This document shows, piece by piece, positions 58,828 to 64,000 of a stretch of DNA of 64,000 nt (position 1 is its first letter; every line of letters starts with the position of its first letter). The DNA is from Frankiales bacterium (GTDB lineage Bacteria > Actinomycetota > Actinomycetes > S36-B12 > CAIYMF01). The stretch covers positions 1 to 64,000 of the forward strand of contig WGLY01000009.1 in the NCBI GenBank assembly GCA_016125335.1, read 5' to 3'. The notes below the pieces were generated by a model, which was not told the origin of the DNA, did no database searches, and was given only the letters and a program-made list of their open reading frames with translations. The translations under genes and the position numbers were made by a program.

Positions 58828-59868
58828 TCAGGGCACGGAGCAGCCGACGAGGGTCGGCTCGGGCTCGAGGTCGATCCCGAACTCCGCCCGCACGCGGGCG
58901 CGGACCAGCCCGGCCAGCTCGAGGACGTCCGCCGTCGCGGCGCCGCCCCGGTTGGTCAGGGCGAGGGTGTGCCGGGTCGACACCGCGGCCCGGCCGCTGC
59001 CCGACGCCGTGCCGCGGGCCACCCCGGCCCGCTCGATGAGCCAGGCGGCGCTGGTCTTCACGCGGCCGTCGGCCGCGGGGTAGCGCGGGGCGTCGTCGGG
59101 CAGACGGGCGGCGTCCGCCGGGTCGAGGACGGGGTTGGTGAAGAACGACCCGACGCTCCACGTGTCGTGGTCGTCCGGGTCGAGCACCATCCCCTTGGCC
59201 CGGCGCAGCGCGAGGACCGACTCGCGCACCGCGGCGACGCCCGCGCGCCCCTGCTCGGGGACGCCGAGCGAGCGGGCCAGCTCGGCGTAGCGCAGCGGCG
59301 CCGAGACCGGCGACAGGCGCAGCTGGAGGGTGACGTCGAGGACCAGCCACCGGCCCGGCTCGCGCTTGAACCGGCTCGTGCGGTAGCCGAAGCCGCAGTC
59401 GGCCGCGGCGAAGGTGCGCACGACGTGCTCGGTCCGGTCCCACGCGCGCACCCGGGCGACGACGTCGGAGATCTCCTGGCCGTAGGCGCCGACGTTCTGC
59501 ACCGGGGTCGCGCCCACGGATCCCGGGATGCCGGACAGCGCCTCGATGCCGGCCCACTCCTCGGCCACGGCGCGGGCCACGAGGCCGTCCCACGGCTCGC
59601 CGGCCGCGGCGGTGACCCATGCGCCGCCGCAGGTGTCGGCCTCCGTGGTCACGCCCGAGGTGCGCACGAGCACCACCGTGCCGGGGTACCCGTCGTCGGC
59701 CACCACCAGGTTGCTCCCGCCGGCCACCACCAGGGCCGGGACGCCGGAGGCGTCCGCCGCGGCCACCGCCTCGACCAGGCTGCGCTCGTCCTCGGCCACG
59801 ACGACCTCGCGGGCCGGGCCCCCGACGCGCAGCGTCGTGAGGTCGGCGAGCGCCGGCGTGGTCGTCAC
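58828..59868 (-). CDS. murB: UDP-N-acetylmuramate dehydrogenase (UDP-N-acetylenolpyruvoylglucosamine reductase)
   Basis: A 346-residue FAD enzyme that reduces enolpyruvyl-UDP-GlcNAc to UDP-MurNAc. The FAD domain has TTLRVGGPAREVVVAEDE; GSVGATPVQNVGAYGQEISD and the catalytic serine in VGSFFTNPVLD follow, with the final glutamate in EPEPTLVGCSV. The start is GTG 59868. A TAGGCT box ends six bases before it, and no Shine-Dalgarno sequence is seen. Confidence 0.97.
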   Translation of the reverse strand: MTTTPALADLTTLRVGGPAREVVVAEDERSLVEAVAAADASGVPALVVAGGSNLVVADDGYPGTVVLVRTSGVTTEADTCGGAWVTAAAGEPWDGLVARAVAEEWAGIEALSGIPGSVGATPVQNVGAYGQEISDVVARVRAWDRTEHVVRTFAAADCGFGYRTSRFKREPGRWLVLDVTLQLRLSPVSAPLRYAELARSLGVPEQGRAGVAAVRESVLALRRAKGMVLDPDDHDTWSVGSFFTNPVLDPADAARLPDDAPRYPAADGRVKTSAAWLIERAGVARGTASGSGRAAVSTRHTLALTNRGGAATADVLELAGLVRARVRAEFGIDLEPEPTLVGCSVP

Positions 59869-59874
59869 GCCGGA

Positions 59875-59880
59875 AGCCTA
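59875..59880 (-). promoter_or_regulatory. Candidate -10 box of a leaderless murB transcript
   Basis: TAGGCT on the minus strand fits TAnnnT and lies six bases before the murB GTG, the same arrangement as at mmuM. No clear -35 is seen. Confidence 0.35.
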
Positions 59881-59943
59881 GGCGGCCGCGAGGGCGGCGC
59901 CGGCGAAGCGGGCCGGGTCCGGGCCGGGTCCGGGCCGGCCGGT

Positions 59944-60372
59944 TCAGGCCAGGCGGACGACCGCCTGCGCCTTGCCCAGCACCGTCTGCCCCTGGAACGT
60001 GGCCGTGAGGTCGACCCGCACGGTGCCGTCGTCGCGCTTGTCGGCCACGACGCCGGTGACCTGCACCTCGGCGCCGTGGTCGTCGTCGGGCACGACCACG
60101 GGACGGGTGAAGCGCACGCCGTACTCCACGAGGGCGCCCGGGTCGCCCACCCAGTCGGTGACGACGCGCCCGGCGGTGGCCATCGTCAGCATCCCGTGGG
60201 CGACCACGTCCGGCAGGCCCACGGCGCGGGCGAACCGCTCGTTCCAGTGGATCGGGTTGAAGTCGCCGGAGGCGCCGGCGTACATGACGAGGTTGACGCG
60301 CTGGAGGGTCACGGTGAGGGCGGGCAGCTCGGTGCCCACCTCGACGTCGGACCAGGCGACGGACGCGGTCAT
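59944..60372 (-). CDS. hadB: MaoC-family (R)-hydratase, HadB-like
   Basis: A 142-residue hot-dog-fold protein with the hydratase motif: AGASGDFNPIHWNERFARAV includes the catalytic D...H pair, followed by GLPDVVAHGMLTMATAG. It corresponds to HadB, the catalytic half of the beta-hydroxyacyl-ACP dehydratase of type II fatty-acid elongation. The ATG overlaps the hadA stop by four bases. It lies next to murB as in many actinobacteria. Confidence 0.88.
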   Translation of the reverse strand: MTASVAWSDVEVGTELPALTVTLQRVNLVMYAGASGDFNPIHWNERFARAVGLPDVVAHGMLTMATAGRVVTDWVGDPGALVEYGVRFTRPVVVPDDDHGAEVQVTGVVADKRDDGTVRVDLTATFQGQTVLGKAQAVVRLA

Positions 60373-60827
60373 GCGGACTCCTCGGCGGTTCCCCGGGCGA
60401 CGGTGACGGTCCACACGGTGGCGACCGGCTCACCGTCCTCGGTGGTGATGTCGGCGCGAGTGGTGAGGATGTCGTTGCCCGCGGCGGCCCGGATGGCCTC
60501 GATGGTGGTGGTGACCCGCAGCTCGTCGCCGGCGGTGACCGGCCGGGTGTAGGCGAAGCGCTGCTCGCCGTGCACCACGCGGCTGTAGTCGAGGCCGAGG
60601 CCGGGGTCGAACATCGCGGCGGCCGCGGCGCGCATCGACGCGACGAACACGAAGGTCGGCGGCGCCACGACGTCGCGGTGCCCGAGCGAGCGGGCGTGCT
60701 CGACGTCGTGGTAGGCCGGGTTCGCGTCGCCGATGGCCAGGGCGAACTCGCGGATCTTCTCGCGGCCCACCTGGTAGGTGGGTCCGCCGTCGTAGACCTT
60801 GCCCAGGTAGTCCTGGTTCAGCGCCAT
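60369..60827 (-). CDS. hadA: MaoC-family dehydratase subunit, HadA-like (UPF0336)
   Basis: A 152-residue N-terminal-type MaoC protein, MALNQDYLGKVYDGGPTYQV onward, with VGREKIREFALAIGDANPAY and GHRDVVAPPTFVF. This is the non-catalytic partner of HadB. The ATG at 60827 overlaps the stop of the broken SDR gene (TGATG); a GTG one codon earlier is an alternative. Mycolic acid production should not be inferred, as non-mycolate actinobacteria also have hadAB. Confidence 0.85.
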   Translation of the reverse strand: MALNQDYLGKVYDGGPTYQVGREKIREFALAIGDANPAYHDVEHARSLGHRDVVAPPTFVFVASMRAAAAAMFDPGLGLDYSRVVHGEQRFAYTRPVTAGDELRVTTTIEAIRAAAGNDILTTRADITTEDGEPVATVWTVTVARGTAEESA

Positions 60828-61635
60828 CACATGCCTCCGATCTGGCCGCCGCTGACGGGGATGGTGACGCCGGAGACGAAGTCGGCGTCGCTCGACACCA
60901 GGAACGCGTGCACGTTCGCGACGTCCTCGGGCCGGCCGAGGCGGCCGAGCGAGATGAGCATGAGCGAGAGCTGGCGCAGCTGCTCGGGGACCCCGAGGTC
61001 GTCGCCCTCGCCCTTGGCGGCGGTGAGCCGGGTCTCGATGAAGCCGGGGGCGACGGCGTTGACGTTGATCCCGAACGGCCCCAGCTCGCGTGCCAGCGTG
61101 CGCGTGAGGGCGATGAGGCCGCCCTTGGCCGCCGTGTAGTTGGCCTGGCCCGGGTTGCCCATGAGCGCGGCCACCGACGAGGTGAAGACGATCTTGCGGT
61201 TGTACGCCGGAGCGCCGGTGGCCGCGATCTCGGCCTTCGCGGTCTCCCGCAGGTAGGGCATGGCCGCCTGGGTGGTGTGGAACGCGGTGCGCAGGTTCGC
61301 GTCGAGGACGAAGTCGAACGTCTCGTCGCTCATCGAGTGGAACATCTTGTCGCGGGTGATCCCGGCGTTGTTGACGACGATGTCGAGCTGCCGAAGGCCT
61401 CGGCCGCCGCGGCGGTCAGGCCGTGCGCCTGCTCGAGGTCGACGGTGTCGGCCACGTGGGCCACGGCGCGCCCGCCCTCGGCGGTGACGAGGTCGACTGT
61501 CTCGCCGGCGGGGCCGGCGTCGATGTCGTTGATGACGACCGCGGCGCCGTCGCGCGCGAGGCGCAGCGCCGTCGCCCGCCCGATCCCGCGCCCCGCCCCG
61601 GTGACCAGCGCGACCCGTCCGTCCAGCCGTCCCAT
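60827..61635 (-). pseudogene. SDR family oxidoreductase (FabG-like), frameshifted
   Basis: The ATG at 61635 starts [20 protein letters not shown], with a GGGAG upstream. The frame holds until TAAAAEAFG, then a single missing base near 61388-61389 breaks it. Downstream the other frame restores [19 protein letters not shown], the catalytic serine and YTAAKGG motif, and the end VSGGQIGGM. Restoring one base gives about 269 residues. The rest is undamaged, so this is either a recent mutation or a base-call error. It sits between rpmG and hadA, where a 3-oxoacyl-ACP reductase would complement the dehydratase. Confidence 0.85.
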
Positions 61636-61742
61636 GCGTGCTCCCGTCGTCGTGCGCCCGCGACCGGGCCCCTGCTCGGCGACCCTAGGGGACGTGCGTA
61701 CGGGGGCGCACCGCGGCGCCGGGAGGAGCCGGCGGCGCACGA

Positions 61743-61772
61743 GGACGGCCGCCCCCCGAGGGGAGCGGCCGT
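61743..61772 (-). terminator. Terminator after rpmG
   Basis: GACGGCCGC (61743-61751) pairs with GCGGCCGTC (61764-61772), and inside them CCCC pairs with GGGG, giving about 13 bp. It begins about 33 bases after the rpmG stop. Confidence 0.65.
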
Positions 61773-61804
61773 CGCGATGTCGTGGCCCGTCAGGGGCGAC
61801 CCGG

Positions 61805-61969
61805 CTAGCGGGTCTCCTTGTGCACCGTGTGCTGGTTGCAGTTGGGGCAGTGCTTCTTCATCTCCAGGCGATCCGGGTCGTTGCGCCGGTTCTTCTTGGT
61901 GATGTAGTTGCGGTGCTTGCACTCCTGGCAGGCCAGGGTGATCTTCGGGCGGACGTCGCTCTTGGCCAC
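61805..61969 (-). CDS. rpmG: 50S ribosomal protein L33
   Basis: A 54-residue protein, [20 protein letters not shown] onward, ending [12 protein letters not shown]. The zinc cysteines CQEC and CPNC are intact, so this is the zinc-binding form. The start is GTG 61969. It is placed after two tRNA genes, probably in one transcript. Confidence 0.96.
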   Translation of the reverse strand: MAKSDVRPKITLACQECKHRNYITKKNRRNDPDRLEMKKHCPNCNQHTVHKETR

Positions 61970-62010
61970 GGGAGTGCCTTTCCTTGCTTCTGACGTGGGT
62001 CGATCGGTTG

Positions 62011-62084
62011 TAGCGGAGGCCGGACTTGAACCGGCGACACAGCGATTATGAGCCGCTTGCTCTACCAGGCTGAGCTACTCCGCC
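62011..62084 (-). tRNA. tRNA-Met (anticodon CAT, elongator-like)
   Basis: A 74-base cloverleaf. Acceptor arms GGCGGAG and CTCCGCT with discriminator A; anticodon arm around GCGGCTCATAATCGC. The first acceptor pair G-U and the absence of the three G-C pairs in the anticodon stem speak for an elongator rather than initiator tRNA. No CCA is encoded. Confidence 0.95.
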
Positions 62085-62124
62085 GAGGCGACGACGCCGC
62101 CGGGCGGCGGAGCCGTCGGGTCCG

Positions 62125-62197
62125 AGCCCCCTTACGGAATCGAACCGTAGACCTTCTCCTTACCATGGAGACGCTCTGCCGACTGAGCTAAGGGGGC
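62125..62197 (-). tRNA. tRNA-Thr (anticodon GGT)
   Basis: A 73-base cloverleaf. Acceptor arms GCCCCCT and AGGGGGC with discriminator T; the anticodon arm TCTCC-ATGGTAA-GGAGA reads GGT. It is the first gene after the promoter at 62211-62240, upstream of tRNA-Met and rpmG. Confidence 0.96.
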
Positions 62198-62210
62198 GTA
62201 GAGCCAGAGC

Positions 62211-62240
62211 AGAGTACCCGTCGGGCGCCCCGTTCTCCAA
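62211..62240 (-). promoter_or_regulatory. Promoter of tRNA-Thr-tRNA-Met-rpmG
   Basis: On the minus strand TTGGAG (62235-62240) and TACTCT (62211-62216) are 18 bp apart. The -35 is preceded by CGTT, as in the str and rplJ promoters. The -10 lies 13 bases before the mature tRNA-Thr. Confidence 0.7.
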
Positions 62241-62326
62241 AACGAGGCTGGTGGGTCCGCGACCGGTGCCCCGCGCGGGTGGGCGGCCCTGGTGCGGCCC
62301 TCGCCGGAGCACCCCAGACTGGACCC

Positions 62327-63307
62327 GTGAGCACCCCCTGGACCGCCGACCGGATCCCCGACCTCTCCGGCCGCCGCGCGGTCGTGACCGGCGCCACCTC
62401 GGGCCTCGGCCGCGTCACCGCGCTCGAGCTGGCCCGGCACGGGGCGCACGTCGTCCTCGCGGTGCGCGACGCCGCCCGCGGGGGCGCCGTCGCCGACGAG
62501 CTGCGCGCCGAACTGACCGGGACCCCCGGGGCGGGCGACCTCGAGGTCGGCGTCCTCGACCTCGCCGACCTGGCCTCCGTGGCCACGTTCGCCGAGAGCG
62601 AGGGCGCCGGGACCCTCGACCTGCTGGTCAACAACGCGGGGGTCATGGCGATCCCGCGACGGGAGACCGCCGACGGCTTCGAGATGCAGCTCGGCACCAA
62701 CCACCTCGGCCACATGGCGCTGACGCTGCGCCTGCTCCCGGCCCTGGTGCGCGCGGGCTCGGGCGAGCACGGCGCCGCGCGGGTGGTCACGGTGTCGAGC
62801 GGGGCGCACCGCTTCGGCCGGATCGACCTCACCGACCTCATGGGCGAGCGCCGCTACCGCCCCTGGGCGGCGTACGGCCAGACCAAGCTGGCCAACCTGC
62901 TCTTCGCCTTCGAGCTCCAGCGCCGGCTCGACGCGCGGCAGCTGCCGGTCGCCTCGTTCGCCGCCCACCCCGGCTACGCCGCCACCAACCTCCAGTCGGT
63001 GGGACCGCAGATGCGGGGCAGCCAGCTCGGCGCCCGCATGGCCGAGATCGGCAACCGGCTCCTCGCCCAGCCCGCGGAGATGGGGGCGCTGCCGACGCTC
63101 TACGCCGCCACGACGCCCGGGCTCCCGCCTGCAGCGTTCGTCGGCCCGGACGGCTTCCTCGAGCAGCGCGGGCACCCGCGGCTGGTGACCGCGACGTCGG
63201 CGGCGTACGACGAGGCGGTCGCGGCGGCGCTCTGGGCGCGCAGCGAGGAGCTGGTGGGCCTCACCCTCGAGCAGGCGCTGGCCGGGGTCGGCCCCGACCC
63301 GGCCTGA
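62327..63307 (+). CDS. SDR family NAD(P)-dependent oxidoreductase
   Basis: A 326-residue short-chain dehydrogenase of the retinol-dehydrogenase/WW-domain-oxidoreductase-like group. The cofactor motif is VVTGATSGLGRVTALELA, then LVNNAGVM, VTVSSGAH and the catalytic YGQTKLAN. The GTG at 62327 is chosen; a GTG 48 bases upstream is possible. The substrate is unknown. It is unrelated to the nearby broken FabG-like gene beyond the fold. Confidence 0.85.
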   Translation: MSTPWTADRIPDLSGRRAVVTGATSGLGRVTALELARHGAHVVLAVRDAARGGAVADELRAELTGTPGAGDLEVGVLDLADLASVATFAESEGAGTLDLLVNNAGVMAIPRRETADGFEMQLGTNHLGHMALTLRLLPALVRAGSGEHGAARVVTVSSGAHRFGRIDLTDLMGERRYRPWAAYGQTKLANLLFAFELQRRLDARQLPVASFAAHPGYAATNLQSVGPQMRGSQLGARMAEIGNRLLAQPAEMGALPTLYAATTPGLPPAAFVGPDGFLEQRGHPRLVTATSAAYDEAVAAALWARSEELVGLTLEQALAGVGPDPA

Positions 63308-63327
63308 GCCCGGCCGCACACACAGAA

Positions 63328-63353
63328 GGAGCCGCAGCATGCGCTGCGGCTCC
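63328..63353. terminator. Bidirectional terminator between SDR gene and tRNA-Tyr
   Basis: GGAGCCGCAGC (63328-63338) and GCTGCGGCTCC (63343-63353) form a perfect 11-bp stem with a 4-base loop. It serves the convergent SDR gene and tRNA-Tyr gene. It begins only six bases from the mature tRNA 3' end. Confidence 0.8.
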
Positions 63354-63358
63354 TCGTG

Positions 63359-63440
63359 TGGCGGGTGATGGATTCGAACCATCGAAGGCAAAGCCGACGG
63401 ATTTACAGTCCGCTCCCATTGGCCGCTCGGGCAACCCGCC
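63359..63440 (-). tRNA. tRNA-Tyr (anticodon GTA)
   Basis: An 82-base class II tRNA with a long variable arm. Acceptor arms GGCGGGT and ACCCGCC, discriminator A; anticodon arm GCGGACTGTAAATCCGT reads GTA. T loop GGTTCGAATCC. No CCA is encoded. Confidence 0.95.
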
Positions 63441-63563
63441 TTTGCCGTCCTTCGACGGCGCAGGGAAGGATACATAGGACGCGCGGCCCGGGTGAAATCG
63501 CCCCGACCGCGCCCGACGGGCACGACGACGTGCGGCGAGCACCGGAGAGAGGCACCCGCGACC

Positions 63564-64000
63564 ATGGCCGACAGCAGCTTCGACATCGTGAACAAGATCG
63601 ACCGCCAGGAGGTCGACAACGCGCTCAACCAGGCGGCGAAGGAGCTCTCGCAGCGCTTCGACTTCAAGAACACGGGGTCCTCGATCGAGTGGAAGGGCGA
63701 GCTCTCGGTCGAGATCACCTCGAGCACCGAGGAGCGGGCCAAGGCCGCCCTCGACGTGTTCAAGGACAAGCTGGTCAAGCGGCAGATCTCGCTGAAGAGC
63801 CTCGACGCGAGCGACCCGCGGGTGTCCGGCAAGGACTACAAGATCGCCTGCACGCTCACCGCCGGCATCTCCCAGGAGCAGGCCAAGAAGCTCGGCAAGC
63901 TGATCCGCGACGAGGGCCCGAAGTCGGTCAAGGCGCAGGTCATGGGCGACGAGCTGCGGGTGACGTCGAAGAGCCGCGACGACCTCCAGGCCGTCCAGGC
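63564..64000 (+). CDS. YajQ family nucleotide-binding protein (DUF520), partial
   Basis: The first 145 codons are present and the gene is cut by the right edge; the family is about 163 residues. [20 protein letters not shown] and the strand pattern [20 protein letters not shown], then [20 protein letters not shown], identify YajQ. Some members bind cyclic di-GMP or RNA. The start is ATG 63564 behind GGAGAGAGG. It is monocistronic as far as can be seen. Confidence 0.95.
   Translation, partial: MADSSFDIVNKIDRQEVDNALNQAAKELSQRFDFKNTGSSIEWKGELSVEITSSTEERAKAALDVFKDKLVKRQISLKSLDASDPRVSGKDYKIACTLTAGISQEQAKKLGKLIRDEGPKSVKAQVMGDELRVTSKSRDDLQAVQ

Noticed and set aside
59944-60827. HadA/HadB as proof of mycolic acid synthesis
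   Set aside because: Homologues occur in actinobacteria without mycolates, and no mycolate-specific gene is present.

Overview
The window is a very GC-rich chromosomal segment of an actinomycete (Actinomycetota). The call rests on strong G/C third-position bias, frequent GTG and TTG starts, tRNA genes without an encoded CCA, a zinc-type short S14, a short-lid adenylate kinase, a one-helix SecE, a long acidic N-terminus on NusG, and the order rpmG-hadA-hadB-murB beside tRNA-Trp-secE-nusG. A Kineosporiales- or Micrococcales-like actinobacterium would fit, but the genus cannot be set from sequence reading alone. Almost everything is housekeeping. No mobile element, prophage, CRISPR array or dedicated defence system was found.

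Layout. 1-4932: tail of a thiolase, a homocysteine S-methyltransferase (-), and a TetR regulator translationally coupled to an ABC exporter (ATPase plus FtsX-type permease) with two tandem operator-like dyads at the regulator start. 4948-15549 (-): a tightly overlapped run, transcribed glmM-glmS-acpS-nnr-alr-hydrolase-tsaE-tsaB-rimI-tsaD-small ABM-like ORF, joining amino-sugar and D-alanine supply for the wall, acyl-carrier activation, NAD(P)HX repair and the tRNA t6A pathway. 15691-16676: rpsI and rplM. 16879-21022: a four-gene block (ABC-F ATPase, DoxX-like membrane protein, carbamate kinase, Nudix hydrolase) sitting between rplM and truA, which are usually close. 21040-25895: alpha operon plus truA (rplQ, rpoA, rpsD, rpsK, rpsM, rpmJ, infA). 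26158-28860: map, adk, secY. 29060-38799: spc and S10 operons. 38933-43283: str operon (tuf, fusA, rpsG, rpsL). 43638-43964: small DUF4190-type membrane protein. 44179-51603: rpoC, rpoB. 52111-56089: rplL, rplJ with an L10 leader, rplA, rplK, nusG, secE, then tRNA-Trp. 56538-60827: aminotransferase (+), SHOCT and DUF6325 proteins, murB, hadB, hadA. 60827-61635: a SDR/FabG-like gene broken by one missing base. 61805-62197: rpmG, tRNA-Met, tRNA-Thr. 62327-64000: SDR oxidoreductase (+), tRNA-Tyr (-), YajQ (+, cut by the window end).

The window therefore holds much of the transcription and translation machinery of the cell (RNA polymerase core, about 30 ribosomal proteins, EF-Tu, EF-G, IF-1, NusG, SecY/SecE) with wall and fatty-acid genes at its edges. 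Several promoters can be read directly. The str, rplJL, spc (rplN), rplM, tRNA-Trp and tRNA-Thr promoters share a TTTGR-type -35 and a TAnnnT -10 at 17-18 bp. The most interesting non-coding features are the paired TetR operators on a probably leaderless start, an L10 leader with a U-tract terminator between promoter and rplJ, a cluster of GGTCC hairpins between tRNA-Trp and secE, and a dyad in the rpoB leader. I found no convincing new multi-gene system; the nearest candidates are the small ORF coupled to tsaD and the DUF6325-SHOCT pair.
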